Source of the DNA: Catenulispora sp. MAP5-51
GTDB taxonomy: Bacteria; Actinomycetota; Actinomycetes; Streptomycetales; Catenulisporaceae
Assembly: GCF_041261205.1 (NCBI RefSeq)
Contig: NZ_JBGCCH010000008.1
Span: forward strand, 62,001 to 126,000
Length of the DNA stretch: 64,000 nucleotides
Direction: 5' to 3'
The first letter of the stretch is position 1. Every line of letters starts with the position of its first letter. A program made the translations under genes and the position numbers. The notes below the pieces were generated by a model that made no database searches, was not told the DNA's origin, and was given only the letters and a program-made list of their open reading frames with translations. Positions 25,284 through 34,066 of the stretch are shown here, piece by piece.

Positions 25284-28200
25284 ATGCGCATGATGATCAC
25301 GGTGGCCGGGCCCGGCAGCCGGTCCCACGACGTCGTCGTGGACGCCGACCCCGCGACGCCGGTCCGGGACGTCGTCAAAGGGCTGCTGGACGCCATCGGC
25401 GCCGACGCCGGCCACACCGCGGGCGACCCCGTCGGGGAGGAAGTGTTCCTCGACGGAGCCCGCGTGGACCTCTCCGGTCCGATCAGCGCCGCCGGGATCC
25501 ACGACGGCGCCGTCCTGTGGCTGGGCGCCCCCGGCGCGGCGGGGGAGTCCGGCCGGCCCGGCGGCCCGGGCTCCGGGCTGGTCACCGTCCGCGCCGTCGC
25601 CGGCCGGGACAGCGGCCGGGTCTGGTATCTCGGGGCCGGCGTGCACCAGATCGGCTCGGATCCGTCCTGCGCGGTCCGGCTCGGCTCGGACCAGCCCGGC
25701 GTCGTGGCGACGGTCCGGGTGAGCCTGGACGCCTCGGTCCGGATCCGTCCGGCCGTCCTGCGCGAGCCGCCGGAACTGGACCGGATCGCGCTGCCCGACG
25801 CCGAGACCACATGGCCGCAGGCCGCCTTGCTGCGGATCGGCGAGTCCCGCTACGAGCAGGCCGCGGTCCGCCAGCCCGACGCGATGATCGAGGTCTCGCC
25901 GGAGGGCGAGTGGCTCGACTACAACCGGCCGCCCCGGCTGCTGCCGCCGCCGCAGCGCACCTCCTTCCGGCTGCCCGCCGCGCCCGCGCCGGCCCGGCCC
26001 AGCCCGATGCCGTGGATCACCGCCCTGCTGCCGGCCGGGCTCGGCCTGGTGATGATGGCCGTGATGAAGAATCCCAGCTATCTGCTGATGGCCTTCTTCT
26101 CCCCGGTGATGATGGTCGGCAACTGGCTCAACGGCCGCCGGACCGGCAAGATCGGCCACCGCCGGATGCAGGCCGAGTACGTCGAGCAGCTGGCCGCCGC
26201 GGAGCAGGAGATCGCCCGGGCGCTGGAGTCCGAGCGCCTGCGGCTGCGGGCCTCCAGCCCCGACGCCGCCGAGCTGCTGCTGATCGCGACCGGACCGCGC
26301 AGCCGGCTGTGGGAGCGCCGCCGCAGCGATCCGGACCACCTGCTGGTCCGCGTCGGCCTGGCCGACCTGGACAGCGCGGTCGCCGTCGAACAGCTCGAGG
26401 GCCCGCAGCGCACATCGCAGCACCGCGTGGCGCACGACACCCCCGCGGCCTTCTCCATCGCGCGGGCCGGCGTGGTCGGTGTGGCAGGTCCCGGGGAGTG
26501 GCCGCGCCGGACGGCGCGCTGGCTGGTCGGCCAGATCGCGGTCCTGCAGAGCCCGCGCGACCTTCAGCTGTACGTGCTCACCGATCCCGCCGGCGACAGC
26601 CTGTGGGACTGGGCCACCTGGCTGCCGCACGCCCGGCCGAGCCTGGGCCAGCGGGCCCTGACCCTGGTCGGCGCGGACGCCGAGACGCTCAGCCACCGCG
26701 TCGCAGAGCTCGGCGATCTCATCGCGGCCCGGCAGCGCTCCCGGCTCGACGCCGGCACCGGCGCGGTCCAGGCCGATCCGGACGTCGTGGTCGTGCTCGA
26801 CGGCGCGCTGCGGCTGCGCGCGCTGCCCGGCGTGGTCACGGTCCTGCGCGAGGGCCCGGCGGTCGGCGTCTACAGCGTCTGCGTCGACGCCGACGAGCGC
26901 ACGCTGCCCGAGGAGTGCACCACGATCCTGGCCGGCGGCATCCCCGGCCGGCCGGTCGGCCTGCGCCAGCAGCGGGCCGCACTGATCGAGCCGATCCTCG
27001 CCGACGAGGTGAGTGCGGACTGGTATCCGGTGGTGGGCCGCCGCCTGGCGCCGCTGCGCGACGTCAGCGAGGTCGCCGGCGGCATGGCGCTGCCGGACGC
27101 GGCACGCCTGCTGGACCTGCTGGACCTGCGCGAGCCCAGCCCGGCCCTGATCAGCGGCCGCTGGCAGGCCGGCGGCCGCAGCACCAAGGCGGTCATCGGG
27201 GCCTCGCTGGACGGCCCCTTCGCCCTGGACCTGGTCGCGCACGGCCCGCACGGGCTGGTCGCCGGGACCACCGGCTCGGGCAAGTCAGAGTTCTTGCAGA
27301 CCTTGGTGGCCTCCCTGGCGGTGGCCAACCGGCCGGACGCGATGACCTTCGTGCTCGTGGACTACAAGGGCGGCGCGGCGTTCAAGGACTGTGTCGAGCT
27401 CCCGCACACCGTCGGCATGGTCACCGACCTGGACACCCACCTGGTCGAGCGGGCGCTCACCTCGTTGGGCGCGGAGCTGACGCACCGCGAGCGGCTGCTG
27501 GCCGCCGCCGGGGCGAAGGACCTGGAGGACTACCTCGACTACGCGACCAGGAACCCCGAGCTGGCACCGATTCCGCGGCTGCTGATCGTGATCGACGAGT
27601 TCGCCTCGATGGTCCGGGAGCTGCCGGACTTCGTCACCGGTCTGGTGAACGTCGCGCAGCGCGGCCGGTCCCTGGGCATCCACCTGATCCTGGCCACGCA
27701 GCGGCCCTCCGGCGTGGTCTCCGCGGAGATCCGTGCCAACACCAACCTGCGGGTGGCGCTGCGGGTCACCGACGCGGGGGAGAGCACCGACGTCATCGAC
27801 GCCCGCGACGCCGCGAACATCTCGCAGGCGCATCCCGGCCGCGCCTATGCCCGCCTCGGTCACAGTTCTCTGCTGCCGTTCCAGACCGGACGCGTCGGGG
27901 GACGGCGGCCGAGCCGGGACCGGGCCGTCGCCGCGCCCGCGCCGTTCCTGCGTCCGGTGGCCTGGCTCGACCTGGGCCGTCCGGCGCCCGAACGGCCCGC
28001 CTCGGCTGCCGAGACCGACGTGGTCACCGACTTGTCCGTACTGGTCTCGGCCCTGAAACAGGCCACTGATCTGCTCGGCCTGCCGCCGCAGCGCCGGCCC
28101 TGGCTGCCGCCGCTGCCGACTTCCACGGTCGTGGAGCTCGCCGCCGAGCCGACGGCCGGCGGGTCCGGCGGGTCCGGCGGGTCCGGGTCAGGCAAGTCCG

Positions 28201-29759
28201 GCGGGTTCGCCGAGCCGGTGTTCTCTTGGGCGCTCCAGGACCTCCCGGCGGCCCAGAAGCAGGAGCCGGTCACCATCGACCTGGCGACCTTCGGCCACTT
28301 CCACATCATCGGCGCGCCGCGCTCGGGCCGCTCGCAGGCCCTGCGGACCATCGCTGCCGCCGCGGCCTGCGCGGCCTCGGTGCCCGACCTGCACCTGTAC
28401 GGACTGGACTGCGGCAACGGCGCGCTGCTGCCGCTGAGCAAGTTCCCGCACTGCGGCGCGATCGTGCAGCGCTCAGAGACCGAGCGCGCCTCCCGGCTGC
28501 TCAAGCGGCTGCACGCCGAGGTGCTCAGCCGGCAGCGGGTGCTCGGCGAGGGCGGGTTCGCCGACGTCACCGAGCAGCGCCGGGCCGGCGCCCCGGGCGA
28601 GCGGCTGCCGCACATCATGCTGTTGCTGGACCGCTGGGAAGGCTTCATGGGCACGCTCAGCGAGCACGACAACGGCTCGCTGACCGACATCGTCCACACC
28701 CTGATGCGCGAGGGCGCCAGCGTCGGCGTGCACGTGGTGATCGCCGGCGACCGGAGCCTGATGTCCGGGCGTATCAGCTCCCTGACCGAGGACAAGCTGG
28801 TGCTGCGGCTGCCGGACCGCTCCGACTACTCCCTGGTCGGCCTGAACCCGCGCACCGTCGCGGAGAACCTGCCTCCCGGGCGCGGCTATCGTTCCGCGGG
28901 CGCGGTCGAGACGCAGGTCGCGCTGGTCGCCGCCGACCCCTCCGGGCCGGCGCAGGTCGCCGCGTTGCGCGATCTGGCGAGCCGTCTTGCCGAACGCGAG
29001 GCCGACGTCCCGAAGGCCCAACGCCCCGGCCGGATCGCGGTGCTGCCCGCGCAGCTGACGTTCGAGGAAGCCTGGGGCTACCTGGAGGAGGAACGGCAGC
29101 AGCCCTGGGCGCTGCTCGGCGTCGGCGGCGACGAACTGGAACCGGTGGGTGCCGCGCTGTTCGCCGACCGGCCGACGTTCCTGATCGCCGGCCCCTCCGG
29201 ATCCGGCCGCAGCACCGCGCTCGCGGTGATGGCCGAGTCGCTGCTGCGCACCGGCGCCGAGATCGTGATCGGCACGCCGAGCGTGACACCGCTGGCCGCG
29301 CTGGTCGGACGGCCGGGCGTGCGCGGCGTGGTGAGCTCGCCGGACCCGACCGAGGAGGAACTGGCCGCGCTGCTCGACCCGGGCGAGGGCCCCGTGGCGC
29401 TGATCCTCGACGACGGCGAGGCCTGGCGCGAGTGCCGGGCCCGCGAATGGCTGCGTGCCTACGTCCGCACCGGATCGGGCCGCAGACGCGGGCTGGTCCT
29501 GGGCGGCGAGATCGGCTCGGTGGCGATGGGCTTCTCCGGCTGGCAGGCCGAGGTGAAGAAGAACCGCCGCGGCGCGCTGCTGTCCCCGCCGGACCTGAGC
29601 AACGGCGACCTGGTCGGTATCCGGCTGACCCGCTCGCAGTTGGCACCGCGCGTCGTACCCGGAGCCGCGCTGGTCCACCTCGGCGACGGCGTCCTGATGA
29701 CCGCGCAGATTCCCATGGTGAAGGCAGAGCTTCCGACCCACAGACCCAAGGAGGGCTGA
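25284..29759 (+). CDS. FtsK/EssC-like type VII secretion ATPase with N-terminal FHA-type domain
   Basis: 1,491 residues. The first 75 or so form a small beta domain (MRMMITVAGPGSRSHDVVVD), then an FHA-like region (VWYLGAGVHQIGSDPSCAVRL, about 115-160). Two transmembrane helices lie at about 242-282. Three ATPase modules follow: the first is canonical (AGTTGSGKSEFL near 660; Walker B LLIVIDEFASM near 768; ATQRPSGVVS); the second is degenerate (GAPRSGRSQ near 1010); the third has AGPSGSGRSTAL near 1302. Domain order and FHA start resemble Firmicutes EssC more than mycobacterial EccC. GGAGG precedes the ATG. It should drive export of the WXG100 proteins beside it. Confidence 0.9.
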   Translation: MRMMITVAGPGSRSHDVVVDADPATPVRDVVKGLLDAIGADAGHTAGDPVGEEVFLDGARVDLSGPISAAGIHDGAVLWLGAPGAAGESGRPGGPGSGLVTVRAVAGRDSGRVWYLGAGVHQIGSDPSCAVRLGSDQPGVVATVRVSLDASVRIRPAVLREPPELDRIALPDAETTWPQAALLRIGESRYEQAAVRQPDAMIEVSPEGEWLDYNRPPRLLPPPQRTSFRLPAAPAPARPSPMPWITALLPAGLGLVMMAVMKNPSYLLMAFFSPVMMVGNWLNGRRTGKIGHRRMQAEYVEQLAAAEQEIARALESERLRLRASSPDAAELLLIATGPRSRLWERRRSDPDHLLVRVGLADLDSAVAVEQLEGPQRTSQHRVAHDTPAAFSIARAGVVGVAGPGEWPRRTARWLVGQIAVLQSPRDLQLYVLTDPAGDSLWDWATWLPHARPSLGQRALTLVGADAETLSHRVAELGDLIAARQRSRLDAGTGAVQADPDVVVVLDGALRLRALPGVVTVLREGPAVGVYSVCVDADERTLPEECTTILAGGIPGRPVGLRQQRAALIEPILADEVSADWYPVVGRRLAPLRDVSEVAGGMALPDAARLLDLLDLREPSPALISGRWQAGGRSTKAVIGASLDGPFALDLVAHGPHGLVAGTTGSGKSEFLQTLVASLAVANRPDAMTFVLVDYKGGAAFKDCVELPHTVGMVTDLDTHLVERALTSLGAELTHRERLLAAAGAKDLEDYLDYATRNPELAPIPRLLIVIDEFASMVRELPDFVTGLVNVAQRGRSLGIHLILATQRPSGVVSAEIRANTNLRVALRVTDAGESTDVIDARDAANISQAHPGRAYARLGHSSLLPFQTGRVGGRRPSRDRAVAAPAPFLRPVAWLDLGRPAPERPASAAETDVVTDLSVLVSALKQATDLLGLPPQRRPWLPPLPTSTVVELAAEPTAGGSGGSGGSGSGKSGGFAEPVFSWALQDLPAAQKQEPVTIDLATFGHFHIIGAPRSGRSQALRTIAAAAACAASVPDLHLYGLDCGNGALLPLSKFPHCGAIVQRSETERASRLLKRLHAEVLSRQRVLGEGGFADVTEQRRAGAPGERLPHIMLLLDRWEGFMGTLSEHDNGSLTDIVHTLMREGASVGVHVVIAGDRSLMSGRISSLTEDKLVLRLPDRSDYSLVGLNPRTVAENLPPGRGYRSAGAVETQVALVAADPSGPAQVAALRDLASRLAEREADVPKAQRPGRIAVLPAQLTFEEAWGYLEEERQQPWALLGVGGDELEPVGAALFADRPTFLIAGPSGSGRSTALAVMAESLLRTGAEIVIGTPSVTPLAALVGRPGVRGVVSSPDPTEEELAALLDPGEGPVALILDDGEAWRECRAREWLRAYVRTGSGRRRGLVLGGEIGSVAMGFSGWQAEVKKNRRGALLSPPDLSNGDLVGIRLTRSQLAPRVVPGAALVHLGDGVLMTAQIPMVKAELPTHRPKEG

Positions 29760-30043
29760 TGGCCGATCTCATCGTCCGCGACGACCTGGTGAGTCTGGTC
29801 AGCGACCTGAACTCGCTGATCGGCGAGTTCGAGGGCGCGCTGGACGTCCAGAACGAGGACAAGGGCCTGTGGGGCCAGCACAACGCCAACTCCTCGATGG
29901 GCGACTTCGCGGCCAACTGGCGCATCCACCGCGACGCGATGGTCAAGGACATGAAGACGCTGCGGGACTCGGTGGACAAGGTCAACCAGGCCTGGGCGCA
30001 GGGCGATCAGCAGCTGCGCGACAGCCTGAACACGAATTCGTGA
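29759..30043 (+). CDS. Second WXG100-type small protein
   Basis: 94 residues, two amphipathic helices (LVSLVSDLNSLIGEFEGAL and DAMVKDMKTLRDSVDKVNQA). The turn carries LWGQHN, a WG pair standing for the WxG signature. The ATG overlaps the ATPase stop by one base (TGATG), so it is translationally coupled to the motor. It probably forms the secreted heterodimer or chaperone partner with the 99-residue protein or the larger downstream protein. Confidence 0.8.
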   Translation: MADLIVRDDLVSLVSDLNSLIGEFEGALDVQNEDKGLWGQHNANSSMGDFAANWRIHRDAMVKDMKTLRDSVDKVNQAWAQGDQQLRDSLNTNS

Positions 30044-30059
30044 GCCGGCAGGAGGAGCT

Positions 30060-31514
30060 GTGAGCATCCGCAACCTCGGCAGCTGGGAAGCCCTGGGCCT
30101 GGACTCCGACCCGGTCCACGCCGACCCGGACGCGGTGGCCGAGGCCCAGACGCACTACCAGAACGTCGCCACCACCATCGACGACGCCGTGTCCCGCCTG
30201 CAGAAGGTGATGGACGACAACTCCGAAGGCCTCGTCGGCCAGTACATCGACGGCCTGCGCAAGAGCGCCGGCGACCTGCACGACAAGCTGCAGAAGGCCG
30301 GCGTCCGCTACCACGACGTCGCCGACCAGATCAAGATCTACGAGCAGCCGCTCCAGGACGGCCTGGACGAGACCGCCGGCGCGCTGAACGACGCGAACAC
30401 GGCCGCGGGGCAGCAGAAACAGGCCACCGGCATGCCCGACCCGCAGAAGGGGTCCGACGGCACCGTCTCGCCGCAGGAACAGCAGAAGGGCACGGACAAG
30501 ACCAACGCCGAGAACCAGGCGAACGACGCCCTGACCGCCGCCAAGAACCGGCTCAACAACGCGCTGGACGCCCTGAACACCGCCGGCAAACGGTTCGGCG
30601 ACGCCGTCAACAGCAAGAACTACGACGACGGGCTCAGCGATACCTGGAAAGACAAGATGGACGAGATCCTGGGCTGGTTCAGCAAGATCCTGGGCTACAT
30701 CGGCATGGCGCTCGGCGCGATCGCGCTGCTGATCCCGGGGCTGGACGTGGTCGTGCTGGCCGGGGTGGTGGTCGGCGCCGCGTCCCTGATCGTGAACTCG
30801 ATCCTGTACGCCGACGGCAAAGGCAGCGTCCTGGACGTCGTATTCGGCGCGGTGGGCCTGGGCCTGGGCTTCATCGGGGTCGGGGCCTCCCAGATCGCCA
30901 AGGGGCTCGCGAACGACGCCAAGACCCTGGCCGGCCTGGCCGAACACCCCGGCGCGCCGCAGCTCGGCTTCAGCGACACCGCCTTCGGCGAGGACTTCGG
31001 AGGCATCAACCTGCGGCCGATCGGCGGCGGCCCGGCCGCCGGGCCGAACCCGTCCACCATGAACGACCAGTGGCTGTTCGACCCGGCGAGCAACGCGGCC
31101 TCCAACTGGCAGCACCTGTCCGACTGGTACAACAACCCGGTCACCAACAGCGCCCTGGGCTGGCTCGGCGGCAAGCTCGGCGGGCTGCCCGGCCAGCTGG
31201 GCAACTGGGGCAGCAAGATCGGCACCCAGCCCGAGATCGGGTTCTGGGGCTCGGCCGGCCAGCAGCTCACCGACGCCTGGAACATGTGGAAGGGCCTTGG
31301 CTCCAACCCTCTGAAGACCATCGGCGACTGGGCCGGCGTGCTCGGCGGCTGGAGCGGCTACAAGGGGCTGTCCGGGATCCTGGGCGCCGTCGGCGGCAAG
31401 ATGAACCCGGCCTGGTACGTCTGGGGCGGCTTCAACGCGCTGTTCGGCCTGGGCATCGGCATCTCCTACACCGGCGGCCGGGAATCCGGTCTGATCCCGG
31501 CGGTGAACCCGTGA
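30060..31514 (+). CDS. Large ESX-type putative secreted/membrane protein
   Basis: 484 residues from a GTG preceded by AGGAGGAG. Residues 1-110 are helical like a WXG/LXG N-terminal targeting domain (HYQNVATTIDDAVSRLQKVM, KSAGDLHDKLQKAGVRYHDV). A Gln/Lys/Asp-rich linker follows. A hydrophobic block at about 210-270 holds two or three membrane-spanning segments (LGYIGMALGAIALLIPGLDV and VVVLAGVVVGAASLIVNSIL). The last 180 residues are rich in Gly, Trp and Asn (NWGSKIGTQPEIGFWG). No toxin domain recognised. It is probably the main substrate of the locus. Confidence 0.65.
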   Translation: MSIRNLGSWEALGLDSDPVHADPDAVAEAQTHYQNVATTIDDAVSRLQKVMDDNSEGLVGQYIDGLRKSAGDLHDKLQKAGVRYHDVADQIKIYEQPLQDGLDETAGALNDANTAAGQQKQATGMPDPQKGSDGTVSPQEQQKGTDKTNAENQANDALTAAKNRLNNALDALNTAGKRFGDAVNSKNYDDGLSDTWKDKMDEILGWFSKILGYIGMALGAIALLIPGLDVVVLAGVVVGAASLIVNSILYADGKGSVLDVVFGAVGLGLGFIGVGASQIAKGLANDAKTLAGLAEHPGAPQLGFSDTAFGEDFGGINLRPIGGGPAAGPNPSTMNDQWLFDPASNAASNWQHLSDWYNNPVTNSALGWLGGKLGGLPGQLGNWGSKIGTQPEIGFWGSAGQQLTDAWNMWKGLGSNPLKTIGDWAGVLGGWSGYKGLSGILGAVGGKMNPAWYVWGGFNALFGLGIGISYTGGRESGLIPAVNP

Positions 31515-31537
31515 CGAGCCGTGAGGAGGCACCGGTG

Positions 31538-32263
31538 ATGACAGCGGACGATGAATCCGCCGAGATCGCAGTGCCCTGGTTCTGGGGCCGAGTCCCGGAT
31601 CCGGGCGCCACCGACCAGGCCCGGCAGGCCTGGGCCGACCGCGTGGTGGAGATGTTCGCCGAGTGGACCCGAGACGGCTGGGACGAGGACTTCCGCACCA
31701 GCTGGATCACCGAGGGCGGCCTGCCCGAGGACTTCCCCTTCACCGCCGAGAACGTCGGCCGCGGCATCGCGCGCTGGCTCACCGACCGGGCCGCCACCCT
31801 GCCGCCCTGGCAGCGCATGGCCTGGGGGACCGCCTTCGTGCAGGGCTGGCCGCGCTGGTCGCCGGTGCCGGTGGTGGTCGAGTACCGCGCCCCGGCCGCA
31901 GACGACCCGATCTATCTGATGGAGCTGGTCGGCGCCGGCTCTTCCCCCGCCGCTTCTTCCCCGGACATCGACTACGGCCGGCAGATCGAGTACATCACCA
32001 CGCCCTACGGCGACGGGCTCCGGGTGCTCAGCGTGCACAGCACCCCCGACCGCTTCGCCTACGGCCGCCTGGACGCCGCGATGCGCCTGGACTGGCCGGC
32101 CGCCGAGGGCCGGCCCCCGGCGCGGGTCGACGTGCTGCTCACCACGCGCGTGGTGGACCTGCAGCTGCTGGCGCTGATCGGGCCCGGCGTGGAAAAGCTG
32201 ATGCAGCAGATCGCCGAGCACCCGCAACCGATCGCACCGGCCCGCCAAGGGGTGAACCGATGA
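31538..32263 (+). CDS. Hypothetical protein of the type VII-like locus (A)
   Basis: 241 residues. Trp-rich start (VPWFWGRVPDPGATDQARQA) and helical body (IARWLTDRAATLPPWQRMAWG), then a beta-rich half (YGRQIEYITTPYGDGLRVLS). No signal peptide or membrane span, so cytoplasmic. GAGGAGG eight bases before the ATG decides the start; in-frame GTGs lie just upstream. It overlaps the next gene by 4 bases. No family recognised; placement at the end of the cluster suggests an accessory or chaperone role. Confidence 0.65.
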   Translation: MTADDESAEIAVPWFWGRVPDPGATDQARQAWADRVVEMFAEWTRDGWDEDFRTSWITEGGLPEDFPFTAENVGRGIARWLTDRAATLPPWQRMAWGTAFVQGWPRWSPVPVVVEYRAPAADDPIYLMELVGAGSSPAASSPDIDYGRQIEYITTPYGDGLRVLSVHSTPDRFAYGRLDAAMRLDWPAAEGRPPARVDVLLTTRVVDLQLLALIGPGVEKLMQQIAEHPQPIAPARQGVNR

Positions 32264-32964
32264 TCGACCTCGAACTGGTACTCCCGGCCGGCTGGGCCGT
32301 CCTGCCCACCGCCCCGGACACCGAGCGCGTCCGCAAGTGGGCCATCGACCGCGTCATCACCCGCGCCCTGCCGGCAAGCCTGCCCCGCGACCGTGCCGAA
32401 CCCTGGCGCCGCGAACTGCGCAAGCAGCTGACCACCGCCACCGACGAGGCCGGCCGCAACGGCGCGCGCTGGGTGGTCCTGCCGCTGCGGGAGTTCAACG
32501 GGACCCGCATCCCGGGTTCCCTGCTGCTGACCATCCTGGAGGACCAGGACCCCCAGGACCCCGAGCGCCTGCTGGCCTCGATCCTGGACGACGCCGGTCC
32601 GAACGGCTCCTGCCTCGACGTCGGCGGCGCTCCGGCGGCGCGCATCTCGGCGGTGATCCACCAGCAGATGTACGGCAAACAGACCGCCGGCGTGCGCGTC
32701 TCGTACTACCTGCCGCACCCCGAGCGTCCCGGCGTCTGGGGCCTGCTGACGTTCACCGTGCTGGCCGGTGCCGACGCCGACACCGACTCCCCGCTGGTCC
32801 GTGGCGTCGTGTTCCTGTTCGACACCATCATCTCCACACTGCGCTGGGTCGAGCGCACCGCGGCGCCGACCCAGGACGAGGTGCTGGCGATGGTGACGGC
32901 GACAGTTGCGGAGATTGAAGGAGCACAGATTGAAGGAGCGGTCGCCGAGCCACAAGCCCTGTGA
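32260..32964 (+). CDS. Hypothetical protein of the type VII-like locus (B)
   Basis: 234 residues. Starts MIDLELVLPAGWAVLPTAPD with an Arg-rich helix (PRDRAEPWRRELRKQL), then alternating strands (RWVVLPLREFNGTRIPGSLL, VRVSYYLPHPERPGVWGLLT). The conserved-looking core could be a small alpha/beta partner fold. An ATGA overlap couples it to the previous gene, so the pair is likely made in equal amounts. It is the last gene before the palindromic element. Not recognised. Confidence 0.65.
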   Translation: MIDLELVLPAGWAVLPTAPDTERVRKWAIDRVITRALPASLPRDRAEPWRRELRKQLTTATDEAGRNGARWVVLPLREFNGTRIPGSLLLTILEDQDPQDPERLLASILDDAGPNGSCLDVGGAPAARISAVIHQQMYGKQTAGVRVSYYLPHPERPGVWGLLTFTVLAGADADTDSPLVRGVVFLFDTIISTLRWVERTAAPTQDEVLAMVTATVAEIEGAQIEGAVAEPQAL

Positions 32965-32993
32965 GACCCTGCGGCCGGCTTCCCGGTCCTCGC

Positions 32994-33001
32994 TCATTAT
33001 C
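32994..33001. repeat. Left target-site duplication
   Basis: TCATTATC, identical and in the same orientation as 34059-34066, directly abutting the outer G of the left terminal repeat of the element at 33002. Confidence 0.85.
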
Positions 33002-34058
33002 GGCGCCCCTGACTCATGTGCGGTGGGTGGGTGTGGCTGGTTGCGGTTTGTTTGTGGGCTGATAGTCACAGGCGTTTCTTGACGGCTTCGCGCATGGTTT
33101 ACGGGATCCGTTGGGTGGCGCGGTTCGGGGGTGGCGCTGGTTTCGCGGGGCGGCGGTGGTTTGGGTAGGTGGTCGGGTCTACTGCGAAAATCAAAGGCAC
33201 GAGCAAGGGCACGAGCAAGGTCAAGGGCTTACAGGCGCCTCCGGCGGCGCCTGCGCGGCGAGCGGCCTCGCTCCGGGGGGTGGGGGCCGCGTTGTCGGGC
33301 GGCGGTTGTTGCTTGTGGTCGCCTTTGTCCCGGATTCCCCGCCGCTTCAGCGCCCGGAGGGAACCATCCCGGCCTGGGCGGTATCAAGCCGGATCACTGT
33401 TGCTGTGGCCCAGTATCGGCGGCTTGACACCGCCCAGTCCGGGATCGTTGTGCAAGCACCGCCGAAGCGACGGGGAATCCGGGACAACCCCGGCCTGTGG
33501 GAAGGATTCCCGCACCACACGCACGCACCGCCTGGCCGCCGCTGTGCCTCACGGAGTGGACCCGGTCCACACCACAGACCGGGGTTGTCCCGGATTCCCC
33601 GTCGCTTCGGCGGGCGAAGCCAAGCAGGCCGGGCCGGTGGTATCAAGTCGCTGATACTAAACCACGGCGGCGGCGATCCGGCTTGATACCACCGGACCGG
33701 TCTGCTTCCGTTAGGCGACGATGCGACGGGGAATCCGGGACAGAGGCGACCACAAGCAACGTCCGCCGGCAGCCAGCAGCGCGGCTCCCCACTCCCCGGA
33801 GCGAGGCCGCTCGCCGCGCAGGCGCCGCCGGAGGCGCTCTTGACTGTCGCCTCTGACTGTCGCAGTTGATCTTGACTGTCGCAGTAGAACCGACCACCTA
33901 CCCACACCACCGCCGCCCTGCGAAACCAGCGCCACCACCGACCCGCGCCACCAACGGATCCCGCCAACCCTGCGCGAAGCCGTCAAAAAACGCCTGTAAA
34001 CCACCCACCCCAGCCGCACCCACACGAGGAACTGACCCACACAGAGGTCAGGAGCGCC
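33002..34058. mobile_element. 1,057-bp palindromic non-autonomous element (MITE-like) with TIRs and 8-bp target duplication
   Basis: The ends are inverted repeats: GGCGCCCCTGAC at 33002-33013 and GTCAGGAGCGCC at 34047-34058 (one mismatch in 12). Homology continues inward on both arms, for example GGCGTTT-TTGACGGCTTCGCGCA, GGCGCTGGTTTCGC-GGGCGG and a 42-base GC-rich block at 33236-33277 mirrored at 33796-33837. The two arms of about 500 bases are inverted copies with the centre near 33530. Perfect 8-bp duplications flank it. No transposase or other credible gene is inside; its ORFs are mirror images of each other. The family is not identified; an 8-bp duplication is seen in ISL3, IS256 and ISAs1 relatives. 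Confidence 0.85.
33326..33742. repeat. Four alternating copies of a 27-nt box around two stem-loops
   Basis: The box TGTCCCGGATTCCCCG-(C/T)CGCTTC-GCG occurs at 33326-33352 (+), 33460-33486 (-), 33586-33612 (+) and 33716-33742 (-). Between the first pair lies an 18-bp inverted repeat (33374-33391 with 33420-33437, one mismatch, core GGTATCAAGCC). Between the second pair lies a perfect 14-bp one (33634-33647 with 33682-33695, GGTATCAAG core). The middle boxes extend into a further 20-bp inverted repeat (GGGACAACCCCGG-CTGTGG, 33481-33500 with 33573-33592). Confidence 0.9.
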
Positions 34059-34066
34059 TCATTATC
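34059..34066. repeat. Right target-site duplication
   Basis: TCATTATC, abutting the outer C of the right terminal repeat. Its last two bases form part of the stop codon of the relic gene read on the minus strand. Confidence 0.85.

Noticed and set aside
33111-33967. Mirrored ORFs on both strands inside the palindromic element
   Set aside because: The plus- and minus-strand proteins are similar only because the arms are inverted copies. Composition is Arg/Pro/Gly-rich with no domain, so they are not called as genes.
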